Source: Promethearchaeota archaeon (GTDB taxonomy: Archaea > Asgardarchaeota > Lokiarchaeia > Sigyniarchaeales > SOKP01). From it: DNA of 42,569 nt. Below, in pieces: positions 1 through 10,098 of this stretch. The stretch spans positions 1 to 42,569 of the forward strand of contig JABXKD010000027.1 in the NCBI GenBank assembly GCA_013375475.1. Direction: 5' to 3'. The notes below the pieces were generated by a model, which was given only the letters and a program-made list of their open reading frames with translations, was not told the DNA's origin and made no database searches. Numbering within the stretch: position 1 is the stretch's first letter; every line of letters begins with the position of its first letter. Position numbers and translations under genes: made by a program.

Positions 1-1299
1 CCTCAACGTGATTCAGTTCCATATTACGGAATAGATGATGATGGAGCTTGGTGCAGCCATTGGTGGTGGGAAGGAGAGGATGATGGCCAACCAAAAAATA
101 CACCGCGTATGCATTGGAAAACAAATGTAAGCATGCCCGTCGATATGTCTGATTACGTTATTACATCGCTATCATTTAGTGCAATAATTAATGCAAGCGT
201 CGATCCAGACATTGATACTCCAAATGATGTATGGGCTAGACCAAGTGTATATATAAATCAATTCGAAACGTATGATTACGCTCAATTTTATGTCGAAGTA
301 ACTACTTTGGATATTGATGAGTTGAATACATACAGAATTGCTTTTAATCAAACGCGTTTGCTAGGTAACGAAAATCTTCTATTATATGATATAGAAGGAT
401 TCATTGGAGCTTTTGAAGAGCAAGCAATAATTGACGCCTTAAACAATGTTTTAGCAGTAGATCCTGGTCATAATAATTTTACTATTGTTTTAGGAATTTA
501 TATGTATTGTGAAGATAATAATTCTAACTTAGATCGCGATCATTGGGACGATATGCGCTTTAAATTTCTTAATTTAACATTTTCATATGAAAAAAAGATA
601 GATCAATTTACCTCTGGCTCATGGGCTCAAGATTTGGAAGAGATAAGTGGTTCTAATGTTCAAATTACTGATGCTAATCTTAATTTCGATTACAAAATCG
701 ATAAAAATTGGACAGAATCATCCCAAAATTCTCAAATTAGAATATATATTAATGAAAGAAAATTCGAACAGACAATAAGCTTAATAGAATATGATGATTC
801 AAGTGGTTTTCAAGAAGCGAGACCTGGAGGATACGATATTGAAGAAATATTGTTACCTTATGAAAACTTTACCCTTTCAATCCAAGTTTTTCTAGCTGAA
901 GATTTTGAATTAGATAATGACATAACTGTTTCTATAAAAAATGTTTATCTGTATGTGTCTTATACTGAAACTTTCCCAGATCCCATATCAGAAAATTGGT
1001 TATTTGTGGGTTTATTCATTATCGCAGTAATGGGGGCTACAGTGTTAGCTGCTTATCTAATTGCTTACCAGACATATTTGAAATATCCTGTTCCAGTAAG
1101 AAAGGTGAGAAAGTATAGAAAAACGTTATCTAGTGAAAAAACTCCTGGAGTTGGTATTGTTAGTCAAAAAGCTTCATTTAGTAAGGACTACAAAACTGAG
1201 TTAAAGAAAACGGACAAATTTTTAAAAGGTGCTCCAGTGAATGGAAAAGTAATGAGAAACAAGCTACTGGATAAAAAAGAAGGAGAATTACCAAAATAA
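1..1299 (+). CDS. Cell-surface protein with C-terminal membrane anchor and conserved basic tail (5' truncated)
   Basis: The reading frame is open from the first base, so the true start lies upstream; the Met at 109 is internal. Codons 1-108 encode a Trp/Asp-rich stretch that lines up with a Cys-Trp-Ser segment in the two downstream paralogues. The visible protein is a beta-rich, Asn-rich extracellular region with many N-x-S/T sequons. One transmembrane helix follows (about residues 297-319 counted from 109), then a cytosolic tail of about 77 residues starting YLKYPVPVRKVRKYRKTL. That tail is closely shared with the next two genes. Unlike them, it lacks the Ig-like repeats before the membrane. 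Predicted role is a type I surface protein; no enzyme motif is visible. A T-rich tract follows the stop. Confidence is high that it is a surface protein, low for any specific function. Confidence 0.8.
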   Translation, partial: PQRDSVPYYGIDDDGAWCSHWWWEGEDDGQPKNTPRMHWKTNVSMPVDMSDYVITSLSFSAIINASVDPDIDTPNDVWARPSVYINQFETYDYAQFYVEVTTLDIDELNTYRIAFNQTRLLGNENLLLYDIEGFIGAFEEQAIIDALNNVLAVDPGHNNFTIVLGIYMYCEDNNSNLDRDHWDDMRFKFLNLTFSYEKKIDQFTSGSWAQDLEEISGSNVQITDANLNFDYKIDKNWTESSQNSQIRIYINERKFEQTISLIEYDDSSGFQEARPGGYDIEEILLPYENFTLSIQVFLAEDFELDNDITVSIKNVYLYVSYTETFPDPISENWLFVGLFIIAVMGATVLAAYLIAYQTYLKYPVPVRKVRKYRKTLSSEKTPGVGIVSQKASFSKDYKTELKKTDKFLKGAPVNGKVMRNKLLDKKEGELPK

Positions 1300-1477
1300 T
1301 ATTTTTTTTAATTTCACATTATTTTTTATGTTCTAGAATACTTAGTTCTTATCAAATTACTAATTTATTAATATCGTTATAACTGAATTCATTTAAATGA
1401 AGGTTGTTACATATTATTCATATTAAAATCTTTTTTTATAGAATTTTAAAAATATTATTAAAAAAAGGCATTAGAAT

Positions 1478-4400
1478 ATGAATATTATTCGAACCAAAAA
1501 TAAAAAATTATATGCTCTTTTAGCTCTTTTGAGTATTATTGCAGTTAGCGCATTCGTAACAAACTTACAATCCAATCCAGGTAATTTAAATGGCATTGAT
1601 ATTGAGGAACCCTCAGTAGAACCAAAAGGAAATGATATCTCAGTTGATAACGAATACGAAGGTATAGGTGCCCCTTGGAATATCACTCATTGGGCAAATC
1701 GTACTGATTATGACCTAACAGCTCATTTTGGCAACAATTCTTATGACCTTGTAGAAATCGCATTAGATAGCGATTGGACAGGTAAAAACCTAAAAACTTC
1801 AATTAATAATTTATTTGATTCGAGAAATTGGAATAATGGCACTTTTCATTTTGGCGATAATAATACATATGCTACTGGGGCTAACGATTCATTGTATATA
1901 GCAAATAAGTTCCAAAATTGGACTTTTAAGGAGAACGATGCTATAGGTTATAACAATGTAATGTCTGGAAATTATCTAGATGAAAACTCAATATCTCCAG
2001 TCAATACCCAAAACCACGACTCGTTAGAACTTAGAATGGATGGGTCATATCATACTGGTTCTGGTGGCGATCGCTACAGATATGATACCGGAGATAAATG
2101 TTCATGGTCTAGCACAATTCACATTCCAAGAGGTAGAGTCATAGATAGCTGGTTAAAGTTCCAAGTTAATCCTATTCACATAATTAGTTTTAATTCATGG
2201 GAGTTCAGAATGTATTTAAATGGTGTCCAAGTATTTTCTGAGGGATTATTTACTTTAAAACAGCGTGGACAAAACCAGTGGCACAGTTTTACATCACCTC
2301 AGGGGCTTTGGATAAACACTTCCAATGTTTATTCAACAAACCTATTAAATGATTCTACAATTAATGTCGAAATTGCTTTAGAATACACAGCAACTAGTGC
2401 AAGTTATGGTTTCGAAGATGGCGAAAATACAGATTACCAACAAGTCATCGTCGATAACATTGAATTGATAACTAAAGCTGAAGCTCAACCTTCTGACCTA
2501 GAATTAAAAATTAATAATACAAGTGTTCAAGATGTTAGTTGGGGCAAAGGAACAGCGGAAATTGGAGGTGAATGGCAGAGTATTGATGGAAAAATATATG
2601 GAAAGTTTAGTAGCAATGATGTGGGTGAGTTAGGTGCTTTTTCTATCGATCTTCAAACAAACTTAAACCTTCATGCGATAAAAAATACTCCTGAAAGTAA
2701 TTTTGAAACTAGTATAGCATCTGTAGGTGTGAATTTTGAAGTCGATAACGGGAGTAATGTTAATTGGTTATGTTATGGCAGAGTTGAAGTTCCTACAAGA
2801 TATGAAGAAACAGAAATGAAAATAAATTTTCCGACGGACTCAATTATCACCTCTGTGTATGAACCTCAGAATCCCGCAATAAATGTTCTAAGTCAATGCG
2901 ATGATTCAACTCAAGGAGTTCTATCTATACCTGTAAATACTATTTCAGCGACTCCGGATGGATTTTGGAAATTTGAAGCGATTACTCCGAATTATTGCGA
3001 AGATTTGACTGTTTTAAACAATGCATCGGGAGTATGGGTCGAAAGTAACAATATTTTAAGCGGAAGTTATGTAAATATCTCGTCAAAAATTTTAAATTCT
3101 CCTGAAATTTCGAACTATATTCAAAATACAAAAGCTTGTCTCCAAATTCGATTCCCAAATGGCACACTTTGGTCAGACCAGAGTCAAATTGCTTCAGTTG
3201 ATTCCAACGGTAATGTGTATTTTAATCTATTTCAAATACCACTAAATCCTCCGAACTATGAAGTTGGAGAATATGAAGCAATAATAACTTGGAATAACAC
3301 TCATTCAGGATATGGTCTAAATGAGACGGGGATTATTATTCAAAAGTTTAGGATTATCCATGAATCTGAATTTACTCCAGATAATACTTTCTATGAAGAC
3401 ATAATCGAAGATTCCACATTTAATTTAAAGGTATCATTCTCAGATTTAATTAGTGGTACCCCAATAACAAATGCCATGGTATATATATATAATTATACCG
3501 ATCCAGCCATAAAGCAATATTTAAGTGAAATAAGTCCGGGTTATTATTTTCTAGAATTCAATGTAGGAGGAGGAAACTTAGGGAATAATTCCTTATTGAT
3601 TTACGCCAATTCATCTAATTATTTAAATAAAGTCGCTAATATAACAATTAAATTGATAAGAGAAACGGAACTTGAGGTAGATAATGATTTCATAAGTGGT
3701 GTGCCCTTTGAACAGAATTTTACGATACAACTTAACTATACTGAGAAGTATTCTGGCTTAGGAGTAGATGCTGAAACTCTTTCAACCGATTGGTCCGGAA
3801 ATTACCAATTCATCTGGATTTCTCAAGGATTTTATAATCTAACTTGTAATACAATAGGAAACATCGCAGGTCAGCTTTACGCGCTAAGTATTTATGTAGA
3901 CTCTTATCAGTATGAAGCTAAATCCATCGAAGTAAAAGTTTTTATTACGGAATTAAAAACTTCCTTGGACCTTTTAGTTAATAATACCCCAATTCAGCCT
4001 AATGATATATATTCGGTAGATGTGAGAGAAAGTCTAAATATTACACTCTTTTTTAGAGACATTTATTCAAATCCATTGAGTGGGGCAACGATAAATATAA
4101 CAGGTGGGACTTTTTCTTACTTGCTAAACGAAGATGTTTTATATAATCAATATACAGTAATTTTAAATGCTACTGATTTAGGGCAAGGAATAGAAAATCT
4201 TAACATTTTTGCTCAACTAGTTAATTTTGAACCCCAGTCTATCCCATTCATAGTAGAAATTATAGAGAAGTTGACAAGTATCCAAATCTTATTCGATGGG
4301 TTTAATGTTACAGACGATCCAACAACAGATATTATTATTACTCAGGAGTTAAACATTACGGTAAAATATTTAGATAGAAATCATCAACACGTACAAGGAG

Positions 4401-5227
4401 CATTAGTCCAACTTTCTGGCGATTTTAATGAAGTATTAAGTGAGAATTTAATGTATGAACAATACTCCTTTATCTTAAATACGACTCAAATAGATGTTGG
4501 AGTAAGAGTCATTACTCTTTCTGCTACAAAAGCAAACTTTCAGCTTCAAACTGATAATCTTAGAATCAATGTTCAACGAATAAAAACAAATATCACTACT
4601 GAATCTGGAGAATCAATAATTACAGTTCAATCAGGAAGACAGATTCAAATTCGAGTTATGTTATTCGATATAGATTTTGGGGGGATGATAACAAATGCAA
4701 ATGTATCTTATCGATGGCAATTTGGAGAAGGAATCCTCACAGATTTGGGCTCTAACGGGATCTACGAGGTCACTTTACCAAGTAAGCCAGTTGGGTCGTA
4801 TACTTTGACGGTAACCGCTAGTAAAGGAGATGTTTATGATTTTCAAAGGTATGAAATTACAATTATAGTTACTAGAGCTCCGGATGATTTCTGGATTTTT
4901 ATAATTCTTTTGATTACAGCTTCGATTATTTTAATCTCATTAACTAGTTATCTCATATTATATAAAAGAGTACTACAATATCCTAAACAAGTGAGAAAAG
5001 TAAGAAAATATGGGAAAACTCTACGAAAGACGAAAGATCCAAAGGTTAATATAACACCTCGTAAAGATTTATTTGATGTCAGGTTTAAGGATGAAATTGG
5101 AAAGGCAAATAAATTTCTTAAAGGCAAACCCTCAGAAAGCACCATTCAAATAGACAAAATAGAAAAGAAGAAATCACTTAGAGTACCGAAGAATATCGAA
5201 AAAAAAGGAGGTGCTAATCAAGAATGA
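1478..5227 (+). CDS. Giant surface protein with Ig-like repeats, C-terminal TM and conserved basic tail
   Basis: 1249 residues. A hydrophobic N-terminal segment (about 11-29) is a signal sequence or signal anchor. Residues 62-80 carry the motif GIGAPWNITHWANRTDYDL, almost identical in the next gene. The first ~350 residues form a beta-rich, possibly jelly-roll-like region. From about residue 660 onward several ~95-residue Ig-like or Big-like beta-sandwich units follow, recognisable by recurring segments such as PFEQNFTIQLNYTE and QYTVILNATDLGQGIENL. Sequons (N-x-S/T) are very frequent, fitting an N-glycosylated archaeal exoprotein. A TM helix lies at about 1138-1161. The cytosolic tail from 1162 contains QYPKQVRKVRKYGKTL. 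Its stop overlaps the next start (ATGA), so the two are translationally coupled. Function is unknown; adhesion or S-layer association is inference. Confidence 0.85.
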   Translation: MNIIRTKNKKLYALLALLSIIAVSAFVTNLQSNPGNLNGIDIEEPSVEPKGNDISVDNEYEGIGAPWNITHWANRTDYDLTAHFGNNSYDLVEIALDSDWTGKNLKTSINNLFDSRNWNNGTFHFGDNNTYATGANDSLYIANKFQNWTFKENDAIGYNNVMSGNYLDENSISPVNTQNHDSLELRMDGSYHTGSGGDRYRYDTGDKCSWSSTIHIPRGRVIDSWLKFQVNPIHIISFNSWEFRMYLNGVQVFSEGLFTLKQRGQNQWHSFTSPQGLWINTSNVYSTNLLNDSTINVEIALEYTATSASYGFEDGENTDYQQVIVDNIELITKAEAQPSDLELKINNTSVQDVSWGKGTAEIGGEWQSIDGKIYGKFSSNDVGELGAFSIDLQTNLNLHAIKNTPESNFETSIASVGVNFEVDNGSNVNWLCYGRVEVPTRYEETEMKINFPTDSIITSVYEPQNPAINVLSQCDDSTQGVLSIPVNTISATPDGFWKFEAITPNYCEDLTVLNNASGVWVESNNILSGSYVNISSKILNSPEISNYIQNTKACLQIRFPNGTLWSDQSQIASVDSNGNVYFNLFQIPLNPPNYEVGEYEAIITWNNTHSGYGLNETGIIIQKFRIIHESEFTPDNTFYEDIIEDSTFNLKVSFSDLISGTPITNAMVYIYNYTDPAIKQYLSEISPGYYFLEFNVGGGNLGNNSLLIYANSSNYLNKVANITIKLIRETELEVDNDFISGVPFEQNFTIQLNYTEKYSGLGVDAETLSTDWSGNYQFIWISQGFYNLTCNTIGNIAGQLYALSIYVDSYQYEAKSIEVKVFITELKTSLDLLVNNTPIQPNDIYSVDVRESLNITLFFRDIYSNPLSGATINITGGTFSYLLNEDVLYNQYTVILNATDLGQGIENLNIFAQLVNFEPQSIPFIVEIIEKLTSIQILFDGFNVTDDPTTDIIITQELNITVKYLDRNHQHVQGALVQLSGDFNEVLSENLMYEQYSFILNTTQIDVGVRVITLSATKANFQLQTDNLRINVQRIKTNITTESGESIITVQSGRQIQIRVMLFDIDFGGMITNANVSYRWQFGEGILTDLGSNGIYEVTLPSKPVGSYTLTVTASKGDVYDFQRYEITIIVTRAPDDFWIFIILLITASIILISLTSYLILYKRVLQYPKQVRKVRKYGKTLRKTKDPKVNITPRKDLFDVRFKDEIGKANKFLKGKPSESTIQIDKIEKKKSLRVPKNIEKKGGANQE
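5205..5213 (+). promoter_or_regulatory. Strong ribosome-binding site for the second full-length surface protein
   Basis: AAGGAGGTG lies 10 bases before the ATG at 5224, inside the end of the upstream coding region. With the ATGA stop/start overlap it supports coupled translation of the two surface proteins. Confidence 0.65.
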
Positions 5228-8200
5228 GAACCACAAATCAGAAAAAACAAAATCGATTAGCAGTAATATGTTTAATAACAGTCACTCTTTCAGTGCTTAG
5301 CTTCTTGAATATTGGTCTTAACTCCCTAAATGTTATCGATAATGCTTATTCTCAAAGAAGCGATCTAAATCCTGTAAACTCGCTAAATGCACAAGATTTA
5401 TCTTATGATAACACTTTCAGTGGGATAGGAGCGCCATGGAATTTAACTCATTGGGCAAATAGAACTGATTATGATTTATTTGTTGGTTTTAGTGAAGCAG
5501 GATATGATATGGTGGATATTCCATTAGGAAGCGGTTGGAACGGCTATAAATTAAGCGCAGAAATTAATGATTTGACAGATAATCGCAATTGGAATAATGG
5601 CACATTTAATTACGGTGCGCATGATGGATCTGATATATCAGGTGAAAACGACACTACCTGGATTTCTAATAGTTTTCAGAACTGGACATTTGGATATAAT
5701 GATACAGGATACGGTGTTAATCCTATGAGTGGTAATTATTTATCAAATATAACATTAGGTGATTGTCTAGAATTAAGAATGGATGATGATGATACTTATA
5801 TTCCTCCGTGGAGTACATACGATCCTGACGATAGCTGCTGGTGGAGTAGTTCAATACAAATACCTAGGGGAAAAATAATAGATAGTAGTTTAAATTTTGA
5901 CCTTTATCCAAATCACTTAGCACAGTTTAATTCGTGGGCATTTTCTATATATTTGAATAGTAAAAGGGTTTATTCAATTGGGACTTATACATTACTACAA
6001 TATGGGGTAAATAATTGGCATAGTTTTTCAATCCCTCAAACCATTTGGACCAATTCATCGAACATTTTTCCAAATGAACCCCTAAACAATTCAATATTGG
6101 ATATAAGTCTTGTTTTAGAATGTGTTGGAGGGGGAAATTTTTCTGGTTTTGTTAACGATGATTACCAGAGGATATACATTGATAATGTAGAATTGAATGT
6201 CGAAGCTGAGGTTCTTCCATCCTATGTTGGATTGATTATGAACCAAACTGCTGTAGGAGATATCGATTGGGGTAAAGGAATTGTTGAAATTGAAGGTAAT
6301 TGGGAAACTACAAATATCCTTACCAATTTTAGTAGTACAGATGTAGGAGAGTTAGGTCCTTATATTATGGATCTGAAGACAAATTTAAATTTGTATGGCG
6401 TGAAACATACTCCCGATACGAACTATGAAACTAATGTTGGATCCTTAGGTACTGTTTTTTCTGTGGAAAATGAAAGTTCAGTAAATTGGGAAACTTATGG
6501 ATTTATCGCTATTCCAACGGGATATTCAGAATCAGAAATGATATTAAACTATCCAACAGATGTTATTTTAACAAATGTCTTCGAGCCTGAAAATCCATCT
6601 ACTAATATTCTAAGCTTGTGTGACGATTCAATACCAGGGAGGTTATCAATACCAATAGATTCAATTTCTCCTAATCCAGATGGCTTTTGGAAATTCGAAG
6701 CTACATCACCAAATTATTGTGAGGAATTACATATTTTCAACAATGCAACTGGGAGTTGGGTTCCAAATAATAGTTTTCTAAGCGGAGAATACATTAATAT
6801 AACAGCAAAAATCAGAAATTCTCCTGAAGTTTCAAGTTATATTCAAAATACAAAAGCTCATCTTCAAATAAGGTATCCAAATGGCTCGCTATGGACAGAG
6901 AGAAATCAAATTGCTTCAGTTGATTCCAATGGAGATGTAAAGTTTAATCCATTTCAAATACCCTCAACACCACCAGAGTATGAAGTTGGAGAATATGAAG
7001 TGATTATCACATGGAATAATTCTTATTCGTCGTTTAGTTTAAACGAAACTGGAGTTATGGTTAAGAAATTTCAAGTTACTCATTATTCGAATCTAATCCC
7101 CGACATTGAGTATTATGAAAATATAGCTGATGGTTCAATTTTAAACCTAAGAGTTACATTTTCCGATTTAGAAAACTTTGATGCCATAGAAAACGCAAAT
7201 ATATATACATATAACTTTACGCATCCAACAACAATACAATATTTCAGTGAAATAAGCCCTGGTTATTACTTTTTCGAATTCAATGTAACTGGAGCCCCTA
7301 ATGCAGGTAATAATACTATAACCGTATTTGCTAATTCTCCTAGTTATGTGAGTAGTGAAGTAAACATTACGATTGACATCATTAAAAACACTCTTCTTGT
7401 CGTTGATAATGATTATCTTGATAGCGTTCCTTTTGAGCAGAATTTCACAATTCAATTTAACTATACTGAAGTTTATAGCGGTATGGGTATTGTAGCTTCA
7501 AATCTTTCTACTAATTGGGCTGGTGAATCTTTCTTTTCTATGATTACTCAAGGCGTTTACACACTAACTTGTAATGCTTCTGGTCCCGGATATCAAGCAG
7601 ATAAGTTGTATTCTATGATTATTACCGTAGAAGCTGATAGATATCAACCGCAATCTATTCCGATAAGAGTGTTTATAACTGAGAAAGCCTCATTTTTAGA
7701 ATTATACATAAATGGTACCAAGAAAAATGAGGATGACCTAGTTTCAATTGAATTCTGGCAGAAAATTAATATTACAGTAACATTTAACGATGCTTCATCA
7801 AACCATTTAAGTGGAGCTTCAATAAAACTAACGGGAGGAGGATTATTAGAACCGTTAATAGAAGACTCTATTCGTGAACAATATAGCTTTCTGTTGAATG
7901 CTTCTGAATTAGGGTTAGGAGTAGATTATTTATCAATTTTAGCCAATCTATCGAACTATAATCCTCAAAGTATCCGTTTTATTACTGAAATAACTGAGAG
8001 AAAAACCTTATTAGAAGTTTATTTAGATGGAGAAGATAAAACTGGTGATCCTTCCATAGATATTGCTATTAATAAAATCTTGAATATAACTATTAAGTAT
8101 ACTGACCTAAATGGTAATCACATTGAAAACGCTACGGTTGAAATGTTTGGCGCTATTTCTGATAGTTTGAATGAAGATAGTACATACAAACAATATTCAT

Positions 8201-8928
8201 ACATTTTCAACACAAGTCTATTGGATATTGGAGTAAGATTAATTGCTATCTCTGCAGAAAAAGAAAATCATATGTTCCAATCAGAAGACCTTCGAATTGA
8301 AATTAGGCGTATTTTAACAAATGTTACAACTGAAGATGGTAGTTCAACACTAACTGCTAAACCAGGAGATAATGTGAGACTTAGAATCGTTTTACACGAT
8401 TTAGATTTTGGGGGACTTATTAAAGGCGCAGTTGTGTCTTATAGTGGCGATCTTGGGAACGGAATTCTTACAGATGGAGATAATAATGGCGTCTATGAGA
8501 TCGTTTTCGAAAATATAGCAGAAGGCACTTTTAAAATTAAGATAACTGCCTTTTATGGAGATAATTACGAATTTGAAAACTACGAAGTAACAATTAGCGC
8601 TATTAGACCCGCAGGAGAGGCATTATTGATCCTTATCTTAACAGTTGCTGCAATTTCTGCAACCTTGATAATAATGGGATACATTTATGCATATCAAAAA
8701 TACTTAAAATATCCAAAACCGGTTAGAAAAGTCCGAAAATACCAAAAAACACTCGAGAAAGCTAAAGATCCTAAAGTAAGTATAGAAAAAAGAGAAAAAG
8801 CTTTTAATGAGGCATATAAAGAAGAATTGGATAGATCATCTAAAATGTTAAAAGGAAAACCTGAAACACCTCCAGCTCTTAAACCAAAAATGGATGTGAA
8901 GAAACCGATTGAAAATCCTAAAAAGTAA
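5224..8928 (+). CDS. Giant surface protein, paralogue of the preceding gene, conserved basic tail
   Basis: 1234 residues, collinear with the previous gene over its whole length: N-terminal hydrophobic segment, the motif GIGAPWNLTHWANRTDYDL, a beta-rich front region, several Ig-like repeats, one TM helix (about 1131-1156) and a 78-residue cytosolic tail with KYPKPVRKVRKYQKTL. The start codon overlaps the upstream stop in an ATGA, and a strong Shine-Dalgarno-like AAGGAGGTG (5205-5213) sits 10 bases ahead, so this ATG is well supported. Ectodomains have diverged while the layout and tail are kept, as expected for a duplicated surface receptor or adhesin. Sequons are abundant. After the stop a T-rich run (about 8954-8962) may end transcription before the gelsolin-like gene. 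Specific function unknown. Confidence 0.85.
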   Translation: MRTTNQKKQNRLAVICLITVTLSVLSFLNIGLNSLNVIDNAYSQRSDLNPVNSLNAQDLSYDNTFSGIGAPWNLTHWANRTDYDLFVGFSEAGYDMVDIPLGSGWNGYKLSAEINDLTDNRNWNNGTFNYGAHDGSDISGENDTTWISNSFQNWTFGYNDTGYGVNPMSGNYLSNITLGDCLELRMDDDDTYIPPWSTYDPDDSCWWSSSIQIPRGKIIDSSLNFDLYPNHLAQFNSWAFSIYLNSKRVYSIGTYTLLQYGVNNWHSFSIPQTIWTNSSNIFPNEPLNNSILDISLVLECVGGGNFSGFVNDDYQRIYIDNVELNVEAEVLPSYVGLIMNQTAVGDIDWGKGIVEIEGNWETTNILTNFSSTDVGELGPYIMDLKTNLNLYGVKHTPDTNYETNVGSLGTVFSVENESSVNWETYGFIAIPTGYSESEMILNYPTDVILTNVFEPENPSTNILSLCDDSIPGRLSIPIDSISPNPDGFWKFEATSPNYCEELHIFNNATGSWVPNNSFLSGEYINITAKIRNSPEVSSYIQNTKAHLQIRYPNGSLWTERNQIASVDSNGDVKFNPFQIPSTPPEYEVGEYEVIITWNNSYSSFSLNETGVMVKKFQVTHYSNLIPDIEYYENIADGSILNLRVTFSDLENFDAIENANIYTYNFTHPTTIQYFSEISPGYYFFEFNVTGAPNAGNNTITVFANSPSYVSSEVNITIDIIKNTLLVVDNDYLDSVPFEQNFTIQFNYTEVYSGMGIVASNLSTNWAGESFFSMITQGVYTLTCNASGPGYQADKLYSMIITVEADRYQPQSIPIRVFITEKASFLELYINGTKKNEDDLVSIEFWQKINITVTFNDASSNHLSGASIKLTGGGLLEPLIEDSIREQYSFLLNASELGLGVDYLSILANLSNYNPQSIRFITEITERKTLLEVYLDGEDKTGDPSIDIAINKILNITIKYTDLNGNHIENATVEMFGAISDSLNEDSTYKQYSYIFNTSLLDIGVRLIAISAEKENHMFQSEDLRIEIRRILTNVTTEDGSSTLTAKPGDNVRLRIVLHDLDFGGLIKGAVVSYSGDLGNGILTDGDNNGVYEIVFENIAEGTFKIKITAFYGDNYEFENYEVTISAIRPAGEALLILILTVAAISATLIIMGYIYAYQKYLKYPKPVRKVRKYQKTLEKAKDPKVSIEKREKAFNEAYKEELDRSSKMLKGKPETPPALKPKMDVKKPIENPKK

Positions 8929-9018
8929 CTGTACTAAAAACTAAATTTATAAACTTTTTTTTATTATTCCTTTCATTTAATTTTCTTTAAAAAAAATTGA
9001 AATAGTATTGAATCTTAA

Positions 9019-10098
9019 ATGATTGCAGAGATGAGTTCTGATATTAAAATTTTTAGGCTAAATTATTCGGGTAGCTTTGAGGAAATACTCCCAGAGAAAA
9101 TATTAGATAACTTAACACTTTTTAATATTTTAACTTTCTATATTCCAAATCAAAAACGGATGTATATTTGGATTGGAAAGAGAGTTTCACAGAGCTTAAA
9201 AAGTCATATTCCTCAAATTCGAAGTGCTATTTCGCGGGAACATCCTGAATTGCAAATTATAAGAAATATAACTATTGAATCGGGATTGGAACCTCCAGAA
9301 TTCTTAGAGGTTATTGGAATTGAAGAATCTACGTTAAAATCTAACATTAGAGGGTTAGAAATAAAACTTCTACCAGTTCTATCCGAAATTAATCGATTAA
9401 AAAGCCAAACGGACAAATATTTCATCTTAGATGAATTCGAAAATGCTATTAAAATATCTCAGAAAATTGTGGCGCTTGCTAAAGCTATCAATGACGATTC
9501 TCTTGAGCAAGATCAATACAATTTCATTGATGAAGCTCAATCAAGAGCACGCGCAAGCGAAACTCTTCACGAAATTGAATCTTTATGCAAGAAAGCTACT
9601 ATGGAATTTGATCAATTAATAAAAGATGAAAATTATCAAAAAGCTCATAAATTGGTTGAAGATATTAAAATCAAATTTGAAAACAAATACAGTCTTTCTA
9701 CAATTCCATTAGCTCAGCAACTATTATTAAAAGATGAAAATATGGTATATCGATTAAAAATTGAGCAAGAACCTATAATTAAGGAGATAGAACTTTTTAT
9801 AAAATCGTTTGAAAAGAGTTTCAGCAAACACAATTTAAATGAAATAAGAGATTTTCTTGAAAGTAAAAAGGATATGAGTCAACATTTCCTCGATGATAAA
9901 ATCAAATTCAAATTGAAACAAATGAACGACATTTATAACAGAACTAGGGAAGAGTTGGTTAACGAAATATCTCAATTAAGTAGTGTTGCACTTAAAAATA
10001 TGAATATTGGAGAGATTTCTAATAGTTTAGAGATATTTGAAAAAATTGTTGAAAAATTAGACTTTGATGGTAAATATCAAAGAGGGGAACAGGAATGA
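9019..10098 (+). CDS. Gelsolin-like domain protein with C-terminal helical region
   Basis: 359 residues. The N-terminal ~100 residues resemble a gelsolin/villin-type domain: a hydrophobic strand ending in MYIWIGKRVS (48-57), a following helix, and ESGLEPPEFLEVIG (87-100), which corresponds to the family's G-x-E-P-x-x-F signature. Gelsolin domains bind actin and Ca2+ in eukaryotes, and Asgard gelsolin-like proteins are known to act on actin. The remainder (about 105-359) is charged and alpha-helical, with TPR-like or coiled-coil segments such as DEFENAIKISQKIVALAKA. A second Met at 9031 is a possible alternative start. The stop overlaps the next gene's ATG by four bases, so the two are coupled. 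Binding to actin is inferred from family; the single-domain resemblance is moderate. Confidence 0.65.
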   Translation: MIAEMSSDIKIFRLNYSGSFEEILPEKILDNLTLFNILTFYIPNQKRMYIWIGKRVSQSLKSHIPQIRSAISREHPELQIIRNITIESGLEPPEFLEVIGIEESTLKSNIRGLEIKLLPVLSEINRLKSQTDKYFILDEFENAIKISQKIVALAKAINDDSLEQDQYNFIDEAQSRARASETLHEIESLCKKATMEFDQLIKDENYQKAHKLVEDIKIKFENKYSLSTIPLAQQLLLKDENMVYRLKIEQEPIIKEIELFIKSFEKSFSKHNLNEIRDFLESKKDMSQHFLDDKIKFKLKQMNDIYNRTREELVNEISQLSSVALKNMNIGEISNSLEIFEKIVEKLDFDGKYQRGEQE

